DNA of 64,000 nucleotides from Deltaproteobacteria bacterium (GTDB lineage: Bacteria > Desulfobacterota > Desulfomonilia > UBA1062): the NCBI GenBank assembly GCA_018433775.1, contig JAHDQN010000022.1, positions 96,515 to 160,514 on the forward strand. Direction: 5' to 3'. Made by a program: the position numbers and the translations under genes. Below the pieces are notes generated by a model that saw nothing but the letters and a program-made list of their open reading frames with translations, was not told the origin of the DNA and did not search any database. Below, one piece after another: positions 7,701 to 17,179 of the stretch. Position 1 is the stretch's first letter. Each line of letters starts with the position of its first letter.

Positions 7701-9752
7701 GTGAAGGGAAAACAGGAATTCTTCAATATCTACCGGCACGGGTTTGTCCGGGTCGCCGCCTGCATACCGGAGGTGCGCGTGAGCGATCCGGCGTTCAACG
7801 CCGGCAAGGTCCTCGACCTCGTCCGGAGCGCGCACGCGGGCAAGGCCGTTCTCGCCGTATTCCCGGAGCTCTGCCTTTCGGCATACTCCAACGAAGACCT
7901 GTTTTTCCAGGAGGCGCTCCTGCGTTCGGTTCAGGACGCGCTTCTGCTCATCCTGCGCCAGACCGCCGGGCTCGACATGGTCATCGTGGCGGGCGCCCCG
8001 TGCAGGATCGAGGACGGTCTGTACAACTGCGGAGTGGTCATGCACCGGGGCAGGATCATGGGCATCGCGGTCAAGAGCTACCTGCCCAACTATCGGGAGT
8101 TTTACGAGGCACGCCAGTTCCGGCCCGCCCGGGAGCTTCCCGTTGATACCATCGACCTGTGTTCCCAGAGGGGGATTCCCATCGGCGCCGACCTTCTGTT
8201 CCGGGTGCCTGCCGTGCCCGGTTTCCGATTTTTCGTGGAGATCTGCGAGGACCTCTGGTCCCCGGTGCCGCCGTCGAGCTATGCCGCGCTGGCAGGGGCC
8301 ACCGTCGTGGTGAACCTCTCGGCCTCCAACATCACCGCTGGCAAGGATGAGTATCGCCATGGGCTGGCGTCAAGCCAGTCTGCACGGTGCATGTCCGCAT
8401 ACATCTACACCGCGGCCGGATTCGGGGAGTCGACCACGGACCTGGCGTGGGACGGCCATGCCCTCGTGTATGAAAACGGCAACCTGGTGTCCGAGTCGAA
8501 GCGGTTTTCGTGGGAGCCCCAGGCTGCATTCGCGGATATTGACCTGGACCGGCTGATCTGCGACCGCATCAGGATGAACACCTTCCATGATGCGAGAGCC
8601 TGCGCAGGATTCACCGCCTTCAGGGATATCTCCCTGGACCTCGAGCCCCCGGAGGGGCGGATTCTCCTGGAGCGGGGGATATCCCGCTTCCCCTATGTCC
8701 CGCTCCGCTCGGACTTGAGAGACAAACGATGCTTCGAGGTATACAATATCCAGGTGCAGGGGCTTGCCAAGCGGATGAAGGCCACCGGTATCCAGAACCT
8801 CGTCATCGGCGTATCGGGGGGGCTCGACTCCACCCATGCGCTCATCGTGTGCGCCCGTGCCATGGACGAGCTCGGCCTGCCCCGGACGAACATCAAGGCC
8901 TTTACCATGCCCGGCTTCGCCACCTCGCAGAAGACCTACACCAACGCCTGCGACCTCATGTCGGCTTTACAGGTCGAGGCGGGCGAGATCGACATCAAAC
9001 CGGGCTCCATGCGGATGATGGAGGACATCGGCCACCCCTATGCCGGGGGCGAGGAGGTCTATGACGTGACCTTCGAGAACGTCCAGGCAGGGCAGCGGAC
9101 ATCGGTGCTCTTCAGGCTGGCGAATCACCTGAACGCCCTGGTAGTGGGCACCGGGGACCTGAGCGAGCTCGCGCTGGGATGGAGCACCTACGGGGTGGGG
9201 GATCACATGTCCCACTACAACGTCAATGCCAGCGTGCCCAAGACCCTGATCCAGTACGTGATCCGGTGGGTGGCCGATCGCGACCTCTTCGGCCCCGAGG
9301 CGTCACGGTCGCTCAAGGATATCCTCTCTACCGAGATCAGCCCCGAGCTCGTGCCGGGCACGAACAAAGAGCAGCCCGCCCAGAGCACGGAAAAGACCAT
9401 CGGCCCCTACGAGCTCCAGGACTTCAACACCTTCTATATCACCAGATACGGCTACCCGCCCTCAAAGGTGGCCTTCCTTTCCTGGTCCGCCTGGCACGAC
9501 CGGGAAGCAGGGTCCTGGCCCGACATGCCCGAGGATGTCCGGAACGAGTATTCCCTTGCCGAGATCAAGGGCTGGCTCAGGGTTTTCATCAGGCGCTTCT
9601 TCAAGCTCAGCCAGTACAAGAGGTCGTGCGTCCCGAACGGCCCCAAGGTGGGCTCCGGAGGCTCGCTCTCCCCGCGCGGCGACTACCGCGCGCCCAGCGA
9701 CAGCGAGGACGCCCCCTGGATGGCCGATCTGGATACCGTGCCCGGGGAGTGA
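7701..9752 (+). CDS. nadE: Glutamine-dependent NAD+ synthetase
   Basis: A 683-residue two-domain enzyme amidating nicotinic acid adenine dinucleotide to NAD+. The N-terminal nitrilase-fold glutaminase has the triad E56 (FPELCLSAYS), K125 (VKSYLPNYREFYEARQF) and C182 (VEICEDLWSP). The C-terminal ATP-pyrophosphatase domain has its P-loop VSGGLDST near residue 372. Size and layout match the long NadE form of Mycobacterium. The GTG at 7701 follows GGGAGGA by seven bases. It is transcribed away from rnpB, so the 200-base gap to the left holds both promoters. Confidence 0.96.
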   Translation: MKGKQEFFNIYRHGFVRVAACIPEVRVSDPAFNAGKVLDLVRSAHAGKAVLAVFPELCLSAYSNEDLFFQEALLRSVQDALLLILRQTAGLDMVIVAGAPCRIEDGLYNCGVVMHRGRIMGIAVKSYLPNYREFYEARQFRPARELPVDTIDLCSQRGIPIGADLLFRVPAVPGFRFFVEICEDLWSPVPPSSYAALAGATVVVNLSASNITAGKDEYRHGLASSQSARCMSAYIYTAAGFGESTTDLAWDGHALVYENGNLVSESKRFSWEPQAAFADIDLDRLICDRIRMNTFHDARACAGFTAFRDISLDLEPPEGRILLERGISRFPYVPLRSDLRDKRCFEVYNIQVQGLAKRMKATGIQNLVIGVSGGLDSTHALIVCARAMDELGLPRTNIKAFTMPGFATSQKTYTNACDLMSALQVEAGEIDIKPGSMRMMEDIGHPYAGGEEVYDVTFENVQAGQRTSVLFRLANHLNALVVGTGDLSELALGWSTYGVGDHMSHYNVNASVPKTLIQYVIRWVADRDLFGPEASRSLKDILSTEISPELVPGTNKEQPAQSTEKTIGPYELQDFNTFYITRYGYPPSKVAFLSWSAWHDREAGSWPDMPEDVRNEYSLAEIKGWLRVFIRRFFKLSQYKRSCVPNGPKVGSGGSLSPRGDYRAPSDSEDAPWMADLDTVPGE

Positions 9753-9834
9753 GCCTTTGTCTCCGGGCATGCAGCCCTGCTTAAAGATTCCCGCCTTGAC
9801 GGCCGAAGGAGCATGAATCAAGGGAGCGTGTGTG

Positions 9835-10665
9835 ATGGCAAAGGCCAGGACCGGGAAGAAAAAAGGCGGCAGGACCGAAACGGCGAAGAAGAGAAGCACC
9901 GAGGTAGAGAATATCCTTGATCAGGCGGATGCCCTGAAGATGTATCTGGAAAAGGGGGGTGCGGATTCCGTCAAGCAGCTCATTGTATTTATGGACACCC
10001 TCAAGGACGCCATCATCTCGCTCACCCAGGGGGATCTGGAAAAGGCGGCCGAATGCATGAAGCGCCTGAGCGTGATCGCGACCACGGATCTCTTTCTGGG
10101 AATCGGCGAGATCACGCGAGACCTCCACGACTCCATCCAGGACATCCAGAGCTTTCTGGAACCCATCCTCACCAATATCACCGAAGCCGACATCCAGGGT
10201 CTCTCGACCAAGCTCACCCATGTCTCCAACCTCGTGAAAGACACCTCCGAGAGGACCCTTGATCTGCTCTTTTCCCGGCAGGAGGTGGCCCTGGCGGACA
10301 ACATAGCCTTTGACGCCGTTGCACGGCTCATCGTCTCCGATGACAAGAAGGGGGCGCTCATAAAACTCAAGGATCTCAAATCACACAACTCCGAGCTCGT
10401 CAACGAGCTCATGCGCATCAGCGAGCTGCAGATCCACGCCGACCTGGTGGATCAGATCATAAAAAAGGTGAGCAGGGTGGTCGACAACATGGAGCAGCGT
10501 CTGGTCGAGCTCATCAGGCGATACGGGCACCATCACCCCGCCGTGCCCGGAACCGCCGCAAAAGACAGGCTCAGTCTCCGCGGCCCCGCCATTCCCGGAG
10601 AACGGAAAGGTGTCGCGTCGTCCCAGGACGAGGTGGATGATCTCCTGAAGTCTTTCAATCTCTAG
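9835..10665 (+). CDS. cheZ: CheZ-family chemotaxis phosphatase
   Basis: 276 residues, mostly long helices, with the CheZ signature in the second half. HADLVDQIIKKV places D203 and Q207 in the same D-x3-Q spacing as the catalytic Asp143 and Gln147 of enteric CheZ. The C-terminus SQDEVDDLLKSFNL matches the CheY-binding tail. The expected role is dephosphorylation of CheY-P, tuning flagellar switching. The basic N-terminal 20 residues and the long insertion before the catalytic helix make it larger than the enteric protein. The ATG at 9835 has GGGAG upstream. No other chemotaxis genes are nearby; the flagellar cluster is 18 kb away. Confidence 0.85.
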   Translation: MAKARTGKKKGGRTETAKKRSTEVENILDQADALKMYLEKGGADSVKQLIVFMDTLKDAIISLTQGDLEKAAECMKRLSVIATTDLFLGIGEITRDLHDSIQDIQSFLEPILTNITEADIQGLSTKLTHVSNLVKDTSERTLDLLFSRQEVALADNIAFDAVARLIVSDDKKGALIKLKDLKSHNSELVNELMRISELQIHADLVDQIIKKVSRVVDNMEQRLVELIRRYGHHHPAVPGTAAKDRLSLRGPAIPGERKGVASSQDEVDDLLKSFNL

Positions 10666-10688
10666 GTTTTTGCTGCATATAAATTTCT

Positions 10689-11699
10689 ATGAGACCTTCG
10701 TTTCTGCCCCGTCTGGTGAACGGGCCCCTGTTCGATCCGGTGGTCTATGTCCGGATACTCAATGAACGCAAGGCCCTGCTCTTCGACTGCGGTCATTTCG
10801 AGGGCCTAGCTCCCCGGGAGCTTCTCTCCCTGGAGGCTGTCTGCATCAGCCATACCCACATGGATCATTTCATGGGGCTGGACAGGGTCCTGCGCGCAAT
10901 CCTTCACCGGGACAAGCCCCTGACCGTCTACGGACCCGAAGGAATTACCGGGAAAGCCCTCTCAAAGCTCCAGTCCTACACCTGGAACCTGGCTTCCGGA
11001 TACGGTCTGGAGATTACCATCTGCGAGATACTGCATGACAGCATGCACATCACCAGGACCAGGGCAGATGCCGGGTTCGCCGAAACCCACCGGAGCACAA
11101 TGCCCCGCGAGGGCACGAGAGTATCCGCGGACTCACGCTACACCCTGGACGCGGTAATCCTTGAGCATACCGTTCCCTGCCTGGCATATGTGCTCAAGGA
11201 GCCCTTTCACCTCAATATCCTGAAAAATGCATTTGCGGGCAGGGGCTATCTTCCGGGTGCCTGGGTGGGCACGCTCAAAGAGCACATCTTTGCCGGCCGG
11301 ATGGATGAGCTCATCCCGGTGGACACCCATACCGGCATAAAGGAGGTGCGGGTCTCGCAGCTCAGGGAAGAGCTCGTGACCACAACACCCGGACAGTCCC
11401 TGGCCTTTGTCACGGATATCGCCTGTTCCCGGGAAAACCTGGCGGCGCTGCAGGGTCCGGCTCACGGGGCGGATATGCTTTTCATCGAGGCATACTATCT
11501 CCACGAGCTGAAAGACCACGCAGGCGCACGGGGACACCTCACCGCACGGCAGGCGGGTATGATCGCCGGGATGCTGGATGCCGGGCAGGTCGTTCCCATG
11601 CACATTTCTCCGCGATATCACGACCGGCTCGACGAGATCCGCGCTGAGGTAGATGCAGCATGGCGTGGGGCTTCAGAACCCGGCGGATCAATGGGATGA
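10689..11699 (+). CDS. Metallo-beta-lactamase-fold nuclease, RNase Z-like
   Basis: A 336-residue hydrolase of the MBL fold. The zinc motif is SHTHMDHF with H55, H57, D59 and H60, followed by a C-terminal metal ligand region SPRYHDR. The TDIACSRENL segment and the later IEAYYL...HLTARQAG pattern are those of RNase Z (tRNA 3' endonuclease) and its close relatives. It may process tRNA 3' ends, but paralogues with other substrates are common and no exosite arm is clear. It follows cheZ by 23 bases and probably shares its transcript. It is followed by about 220 bases with no gene. Confidence 0.8.
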   Translation: MRPSFLPRLVNGPLFDPVVYVRILNERKALLFDCGHFEGLAPRELLSLEAVCISHTHMDHFMGLDRVLRAILHRDKPLTVYGPEGITGKALSKLQSYTWNLASGYGLEITICEILHDSMHITRTRADAGFAETHRSTMPREGTRVSADSRYTLDAVILEHTVPCLAYVLKEPFHLNILKNAFAGRGYLPGAWVGTLKEHIFAGRMDELIPVDTHTGIKEVRVSQLREELVTTTPGQSLAFVTDIACSRENLAALQGPAHGADMLFIEAYYLHELKDHAGARGHLTARQAGMIAGMLDAGQVVPMHISPRYHDRLDEIRAEVDAAWRGASEPGGSMG

Positions 11700-11923
11700 A
11701 CCCTCAAGCCCTTCGACCCTTTCTAAGCAGCAGGCTTGAAGGGGAGTCAGGCCCCCACCTTTTGTTCGCCCTGAAGAAGTGAGCTTCAGCAAGGGGGATT
11801 GAAAGCGGAGCACGGGCGTGGCATTTGCTTGTACGGCCCGTACGGAGATCATCCTGCCTTGCCATGAGAACGACAATGCGGTAATGAATCAGACAACATG
11901 CATGCATTTGCTGTGGGGACTAT

Positions 11924-12475
11924 ATGAAGATAACAGAAACTGAGCTTTCCGGGGCGTTCCTGCTCGAGCCCGACGTCTACACGGACGAGAGGGGATTTTT
12001 CCTGGAGTCGTACAGCCTCGAGTCCTTCGACGCGCTCGGCATCACGGCCCGTTTCGTTCAGGACAACTATTCCTTTTCCCGGAAGAGAGGGGTGCTCAGA
12101 GGGTTGCATTTCCAGTACCCGCCTCATTCGCAGGCAAAGCTCGTCTGGGCGGTGACCGGGGCCGTGTTCGACGTCATTGTGGACCTCCGCGAGAACTCTG
12201 AAACGCGCGGCAGGTGGATATCCGTCGAGCTGAGCAGCTCGCCTATGAGGATGCTCTATGTCCCCAGGGGGTTCGCCCACGGATTCTGCACCCTCACCGA
12301 TGATACCCGGGTACTCTACAAGGTGGACAACGCCTATGCCCCAGAGGCCGATGGCGGCATCAGGTGGGACGATCCCGATCTGGGCGTCACCTGGCCGGTC
12401 ACCCGCCCGATCCTCTCGGCCAAGGACGGGAAGCTTCCCCTCCTGAAACAGATCCCCTGGCAGCCTGCCTCTTAG
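11924..12475 (+). CDS. rfbC: dTDP-4-dehydrorhamnose 3,5-epimerase
   Basis: A 183-residue cupin-fold epimerase of dTDP-L-rhamnose synthesis, needed for O-antigen or other surface polysaccharide. Family motifs are present in order: DERGFFLESY, QDNYSFSRKRGVLRGLHFQ with catalytic H62, YVPRGFAHGF, and the substrate-binding tail GGIRWDDPDLGVTWP. GGGGA precedes the ATG. It stands alone: rfbA, rfbB and rfbD are not in the window, so the rest of the pathway must be encoded elsewhere. Confidence 0.95.
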   Translation: MKITETELSGAFLLEPDVYTDERGFFLESYSLESFDALGITARFVQDNYSFSRKRGVLRGLHFQYPPHSQAKLVWAVTGAVFDVIVDLRENSETRGRWISVELSSSPMRMLYVPRGFAHGFCTLTDDTRVLYKVDNAYAPEADGGIRWDDPDLGVTWPVTRPILSAKDGKLPLLKQIPWQPAS

Positions 12476-12689
12476 TCCGTACACCGAGGCAGCCGCGGCC
12501 GAATGGGCGCATGTGTGTAATCATTTCAAACGCTCCTGTCGATAGGGGGAAGTACAGAGAGCGGATGTCTTGCGTTCCCTTTCTCATAGCAGGGACGAAA
12601 GATGAGCATATACTCAGGGAGGAATACGGTATTTCCATGAATACAGGGATTCGGAATCCGGCTGGGAGAAAAGGGGGAGGGGTCTGATC

Positions 12690-13670
12690 GTGTCGTCTCG
12701 TGTCAAGGAAACCGGGGAGGAGAAGGGAATCGTCTTCAGGGATCTTCCCCTGTCCATCATGAGGATCAACGAGCGGTACGATTTCGATATCTACCTGCAG
12801 ATCAGGGGAGACTACCGGCTCTTTGCCGCAAAGGGTGCGCTCTTCACCGATCAGCACACCAAGCTCCTGGCGGACGGAAGCATCAGGCTCTATGTCAAGA
12901 ACGAGGAATGGGACAAGGTCGAGGAGTACCAGATCAACTATCTGAGCCGCATTCTTGCGGACCCGTCCGTGAACTCCCACGACAAGGCCAGTGTGGCCTT
13001 TACGGCCTCCATGAAATCGATCCGGGAAATCTTCCATTCGGTCGAGTCGAGAACGATTCGAGACGTGGAGAAAAACGCCGAGGAAATGGTTCAGCTCATC
13101 CTGTCGGAAGAAGAGGTGATGGAGAACCTCGTCTGGATCGAGAGTCACGATCACTTTACCTATCAGCACTCCGTCAGGGTCGGCATATACGCTACGGCAC
13201 TGACCATCAAGCTCTTCAACGACAAACTGACCAAGCAGGAGATGGCGGCCTTGAGCGCGGGCTATTTTCTCCATGATATCGGTATGGCCCAGGTTCCCAT
13301 GAGGGTTTTGGAAAAGAGCCATCCACTGACTCCGAGCGAGTGGGGACTCATCAGGATGCACCCCATGTGGGGATATGACCGTCTCCTGGAGACCGGACAC
13401 CTTACCCCCGAGGCTGCCGCCATTGTCCTGTCCCATCACGAGCGGCACGACGGCAGCGGCTACCCCTTTGCCCGGGAGGGCGATGGGATCCCCGCATATG
13501 CAAAGATCTGCGCCATTGCCGATACCTTCGAGTCGCTCACCGCGTCGAGGCCTTACCGGAAAAGCGTAAAACCCTTCCACGCGCTTAAGATCATGCAGCA
13601 GGAGATGGCCGCAGAATTCGATGCCGAGATGTTCAAGTCGTTCATCCTGCTTCTCGGGCCGGGCAGCTGA
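12690..13670 (+). CDS. HD-GYP domain protein, probable c-di-GMP phosphodiesterase
   Basis: 326 residues. The C-terminal half is an HD-GYP domain: SHDHFTYQHSVRVG, the metal-binding FLHDIG at 194-199 and the defining HHERHDGSGYP at 249-259 are all intact, so hydrolysis of cyclic di-GMP is likely. The first 120 residues resemble the DUF3391-like N-terminal regions of this class, without a receiver or membrane segment. The GTG start at 12690 has GGGGGAGG nine bases upstream. It is transcribed alone. Together with the GGDEF protein at 23300 it indicates local c-di-GMP control near secretion and motility genes. Confidence 0.92.
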   Translation: MSSRVKETGEEKGIVFRDLPLSIMRINERYDFDIYLQIRGDYRLFAAKGALFTDQHTKLLADGSIRLYVKNEEWDKVEEYQINYLSRILADPSVNSHDKASVAFTASMKSIREIFHSVESRTIRDVEKNAEEMVQLILSEEEVMENLVWIESHDHFTYQHSVRVGIYATALTIKLFNDKLTKQEMAALSAGYFLHDIGMAQVPMRVLEKSHPLTPSEWGLIRMHPMWGYDRLLETGHLTPEAAAIVLSHHERHDGSGYPFAREGDGIPAYAKICAIADTFESLTASRPYRKSVKPFHALKIMQQEMAAEFDAEMFKSFILLLGPGS

Positions 13671-13817
13671 CACCTGGTTTTCCCAAGGCGGTTTTCCCGA
13701 CCGCGCCGTTTCCTTCAGAATCACTCCGGCAAGAGAGGATTGCACGAAAAAAGGGTGTAAATCGGAGGGAGAAAGCTCTCGCTTGACTTCGCCTGCCATT
13801 CGTTGTTAATTCGCCAT

Positions 13818-14486
13818 ATGTTTCTGATCGTATCCGGGGGAGATGCGCCCGATCCTGTCTTTCTTCTGGCAAGGGCGAAAAAGGCCAGGATGATCATAGC
13901 CGCCGACAGAGGCGCCGGGTATTGCCTTCGTGCCGGAGTCAGGCCCGATGTCGTGGTGGGGGATATGGACTCCATTTCCCCGTCCGCCCGCCGCGAAGTG
14001 GAGAGGTCCGGGGTCCCCCTCATACAGCACAGCACCGAGAAGGACCAGACCGACACCCAGCTTGCGCTGGATATCGCCCTGGACCGGGGCGCCGGCTGCA
14101 TCGAGATGGTCGCCTGCACCGGTGACAGGTTCGATCACAGCCTCGCTAATGTTCACCTGCTCTACGCAGCTCTGAAGGCCGGCGTCGATGCCGCGATCCT
14201 CGCCCCTTCCCACCGGATTTTCCTGGTGGATTCCGAGGCAGGGATAGACGGGATGAAGGGCGCGATCCTGTCCCTGCTCCCGCTTTCCCTGGAGGCGAAG
14301 GGGGTGATCCTTTCGGGGTTTCAGTGGCCGCTTGAGGACGCCGTCATGGAGGTGGGGAACCCCTATGGGATCAGCAACAGGATCGTCTCGGAGCAGGCCC
14401 GGATACACGTGCGTGAAGGGGTGCTCGTCGCTGTGCTCCTTTTCCCGGAGGCAACGGGCGGGGAATGGCCTGTCCCGGAATGCTAG
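13818..14486 (+). CDS. Thiamine diphosphokinase
   Basis: A 222-residue thiamine pyrophosphokinase, transferring pyrophosphate from ATP to thiamine. Typical motifs: AADRGAGYCLRAGVRPDVVV, GDMDSI, EKDQTDTQLAL and the GDRFDHSLAN segment. The C-terminal small beta domain follows. The ATG at 13818 is chosen over a TTG five codons earlier because the family starts at about this point (MFLIVSGGDAP), although no strong ribosome binding site is visible for either. It precedes the parvulin lipoprotein of the secretion operon by 79 bases. Confidence 0.92.
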   Translation: MFLIVSGGDAPDPVFLLARAKKARMIIAADRGAGYCLRAGVRPDVVVGDMDSISPSARREVERSGVPLIQHSTEKDQTDTQLALDIALDRGAGCIEMVACTGDRFDHSLANVHLLYAALKAGVDAAILAPSHRIFLVDSEAGIDGMKGAILSLLPLSLEAKGVILSGFQWPLEDAVMEVGNPYGISNRIVSEQARIHVREGVLVAVLLFPEATGGEWPVPEC

Positions 14487-14565
14487 GGCTCGTGGAGCCG
14501 GATTGTTTTTCATGACATTGGGGTGGGCTTTTCCAATACATACACAGACCAAAGGGAGGGATGAA

Positions 14566-15480
14566 TTGAAACGATATCTGATACTTGTTGTTCTGGCCTG
14601 TTTCACTCTCGCAGGATGCGCGCAGGATACGGGAGAATCCGGCAGGGACGCCCGGTCGGATGAGGATGTCGTCGCTCAGATCGCAGGCGAGACCATCACG
14701 GAGGGCGACATCGAGGAGATCATCTCCCATATCCCTGCCCAGTACCGGGCGAAATACTCTTCTCCGCAGGGCCGGAAAGAGATCGTCGACGGGCTCGTCG
14801 AGATGAAGATGCTCGCATGGGAGGCGCGCAGGAAGGGCATCGACAAACAGGAACCCGTGAAGGTGAAGATCGGTTACATCATCGACCAGACCCTGGCAAA
14901 GGAGCTGGAGAACGACCTGAGAAAGTCCGTGAAGGTGAGCGAGGCGGACATCGAAAGCTACTACCGCGAGCATCTCGACAAGTACGTCACCCCGGAGCGT
15001 GTGAAGGCCAGGCACATCCTGGTGGAAAAGCAGGGCCTGGCCGGCGATCTTCTGGGCAGGCTCAAGAAAGGGGCCGACTTTCAGGAGCTGGCCAAGAAAC
15101 ACTCCACCTGCCCGTCCGCGGACAAGGGCGGAGATCTCGGCTGGTTCGGCAGGGGCAAGATGGCGCCGGAGTTCGAGGAGGCGGCTTTCGCGCTGAACAA
15201 GGGCGAGCTCAGCGGTGTGGTGAAATCGTCATTCGGGTATCATGTCATCCGGTTGGAGGATAAACGGGAGTCCAGAACCAAAACCCTGGATCAGGTGAGG
15301 AAGTCCATCGAGCGGACCCTCCAGAAAAAGCAGGCGGAGGCGAGGATGGCCGAGCTCAAGGACGACATCAGAAAAAAGGCGGGCGTGACCGTGAACGACG
15401 GATATTTCAGCAAGTTCCCGGCGCAGGGCAGGCCCGGGGTGGAAAAGGTCCGGGAGCCCGCGGAGCCGGAAGGGGAATAG
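14566..15480 (+). CDS. Parvulin-type peptidyl-prolyl isomerase lipoprotein
   Basis: 304 residues from a TTG start at 14566, which has AGGGAGGG six bases upstream and begins a lipoprotein signal peptide (KRYLILVVLACFTLAGCAQ, lipobox Cys18). An open frame extends upstream but lacks signal-peptide character. The middle holds a SurA-like N-terminal helical region; the parvulin (PpiC) domain begins at VKARHILVEKQ and ends at FGYHVIRLED, with GGDLGWFGRGKM inside. It should fold exported proteins at the periplasmic face of a membrane. Ten bases separate it from gspF, so it is probably the first gene of the secretion operon, where it may assist secretin or substrate folding (inference). Confidence 0.9.
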   Translation: MKRYLILVVLACFTLAGCAQDTGESGRDARSDEDVVAQIAGETITEGDIEEIISHIPAQYRAKYSSPQGRKEIVDGLVEMKMLAWEARRKGIDKQEPVKVKIGYIIDQTLAKELENDLRKSVKVSEADIESYYREHLDKYVTPERVKARHILVEKQGLAGDLLGRLKKGADFQELAKKHSTCPSADKGGDLGWFGRGKMAPEFEEAAFALNKGELSGVVKSSFGYHVIRLEDKRESRTKTLDQVRKSIERTLQKKQAEARMAELKDDIRKKAGVTVNDGYFSKFPAQGRPGVEKVREPAEPEGE

Positions 15481-15489
15481 GAGAGGATC

Positions 15490-16713
15490 GTGGCGTTATA
15501 CACCTGGAGCGGTTTCACGGAAAAAGGCAAGGTCACCCAGGGCATGATCGATGCCACGTCCACCCGGGAGGCCAAGCTCAAGCTCCGCTCCCAGGGCGTG
15601 TTCGTGAGCTCCATTGCCGAAGAGGCCTCAACGCCCGCCCCCAGTGTGAAAGATATCTCGCTCAAGCGGTTTCTCGGCAGGGTCAAGCTCGAGGATGTCA
15701 CGGTCATGACCAGGCAGCTCTCGACCCTGGTGGGGGCGTCGATCCCCCTGGTGGAGTCTCTGAGCGCGCTGTACGAGCAGACCGACTCGCCCGCCATGAA
15801 GAAGACGATAGCCCAGGTCAGGGACGCGGTGAACGAGGGTCTGTCCTTTGCCGACGCCCTCTCCCAGCACAGGCGGGTCTTCTCCGACCTCTACGTGAAC
15901 ATGGTCCGCTCCGGAGAGGCCAGCGGGGCCCTGGACGTGGTGCTGCTGAGGCTGGCCGAGTTCCTCGAAGGCCAGCACCGGCTCAGGTCCAAGGTGGGGG
16001 CGGCCCTCATCTATCCCCTGGTGCTGTTCGCGGTGTCGGTGGTCGTGCTCTTCTATCTCCTGACTTCTGTGGTGCCCAAGATGGTGGGCATGTTCGAGAG
16101 CATGGAGCAGGTTCTGCCCCTGCCCACCCGCATCCTCATCGGGGTGAGCGATTTTCTGGGCATGACCTGGTGGGCCTTTGCCGCGGCGGCCGTGATCGCG
16201 GCCATCTTCTTCGTCAAGTGGAGACAGACCGTGCAGGGGGCGGCGAAGTTCGACCGGTTCAGGATGAATATGCCGGTCTACGGTGCCATCTACCGGAAGA
16301 TCTCGGTGGCCAGGTTCGCGCGGACCCTGGGCACCCTGCTCTCGTCGGGAGTGCCCATCATCGAATCCATGAAGATCGTCAAGACCGTGGTGCAGAACAA
16401 GGTCATGGAGTCCTGCATCGAGGATTCCATCGGCGAGGTCATGGAAGGCTCCAGCATCGCGGCGCCGCTGAAGAAGTCAGGCGTGTTTCCCCCCATCATC
16501 GTTCACATGATCAGCACCGGGGAAAAGAGCGGGACCCTGGAAGAGATGCTCGTCAAGGCGGCGGACGCGTACGAAGAGGATGTCGAGACATCGGTGGCGG
16601 GGTTGACATCGATACTCGAACCGGTCATGATCGTGGTGATGGGGCTGATCGTGGGTTCCATCGTGCTGGCCATCCTCTTGCCCATGCTCGAGATGAGCAC
16701 CATAGTCCGATAG
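15490..16713 (+). CDS. gspF: Type II secretion system inner-membrane platform protein GspF
   Basis: 407 residues with the duplicated T2SSF helical domain and three membrane segments (about residues 170-192, 220-240 and 375-400). The N-terminus ALYTWSGFTEKGKVTQGMID is typical of GspF/PilC. It is the platform protein that couples the cytoplasmic ATPase GspE to pseudopilus growth. Start is GTG at 15490. It is followed directly by five pseudopilin genes, which settles the assignment as GspF rather than type IV pilus PilC. Confidence 0.93.
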   Translation: MALYTWSGFTEKGKVTQGMIDATSTREAKLKLRSQGVFVSSIAEEASTPAPSVKDISLKRFLGRVKLEDVTVMTRQLSTLVGASIPLVESLSALYEQTDSPAMKKTIAQVRDAVNEGLSFADALSQHRRVFSDLYVNMVRSGEASGALDVVLLRLAEFLEGQHRLRSKVGAALIYPLVLFAVSVVVLFYLLTSVVPKMVGMFESMEQVLPLPTRILIGVSDFLGMTWWAFAAAAVIAAIFFVKWRQTVQGAAKFDRFRMNMPVYGAIYRKISVARFARTLGTLLSSGVPIIESMKIVKTVVQNKVMESCIEDSIGEVMEGSSIAAPLKKSGVFPPIIVHMISTGEKSGTLEEMLVKAADAYEEDVETSVAGLTSILEPVMIVVMGLIVGSIVLAILLPMLEMSTIVR

Positions 16714-16729
16714 AATGGAGGAACATATC

Positions 16730-17179
16730 ATGAAGAATAGGGGTTTTACCCTGCTGGAGCTGCTGGTGGTTATCGTCATACTCGGTATTCTGGCGACGTA
16801 CGTGGGCACCAAGATCATGGGCAAGCCCGACGAGGCCAGGCAGACCCAGGCGCGGATACAGATCCAGGCGCTGGAGAACGCGCTCAACATGTACCGGCTT
16901 GACAGCGGCGACTATCCGTCCACGGAGCAGGGGCTCAAATCGCTGGTGGAGAAGCCCGTTTCCGGGAACGTGCCCAGGAACTGGCGGGAAGGCGGATACC
17001 TGGACAAGTCGAGGGTACCCAGAGACCCCTGGAGCTATGATTATGCATACCTCTATCCCGGGGTGAGGAATCCGAACGGATTCGATCTGTTCTCGTATGG
17101 AGCGGACGGCCAGCCCGGAGGAGAGGGCAAGGATGCGGACATCGGAAACTGGGAAGCCGAGACGGACAGCCGGTACTAG
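16730..17179 (+). CDS. gspG: Major pseudopilin GspG
   Basis: 149 residues. The class III signal KNRG/FTLLELLVVIVILGIL has Glu at +5 and is cut by prepilin peptidase after Gly. The C-terminal features QIQALENALNMYRLDSGDYP, STEQGL and the DPWSYDYAY and FDLFSYGADG segments are diagnostic of GspG, including the calcium-binding loop region. The ATG at 16730 lies seven bases after GGAGGA, so an upstream in-frame ATG at 16715 is not used. The prepilin peptidase is not in the window. Confidence 0.96.
   Translation: MKNRGFTLLELLVVIVILGILATYVGTKIMGKPDEARQTQARIQIQALENALNMYRLDSGDYPSTEQGLKSLVEKPVSGNVPRNWREGGYLDKSRVPRDPWSYDYAYLYPGVRNPNGFDLFSYGADGQPGGEGKDADIGNWEAETDSRY

Noticed and set aside
9760..9785. 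Possible sigma-54 promoter ahead of cheZ (GGGCATGCAGCCCTGC)
   Set aside because: GG and GC are eleven bases apart, not ten, and the flanking bases do not fit.
11700..11923. Short inverted segments (CTGAAG and CTTCAG) between the RNase Z-like gene and rfbC
   Set aside because: Weak stem, no T-run and no repeat copies elsewhere in the window.
14332..14565. Extended start of the parvulin lipoprotein
   Set aside because: It overlaps the thiamine diphosphokinase gene, and the lipoprotein signal peptide begins at TTG 14566 behind AGGGAGGG.
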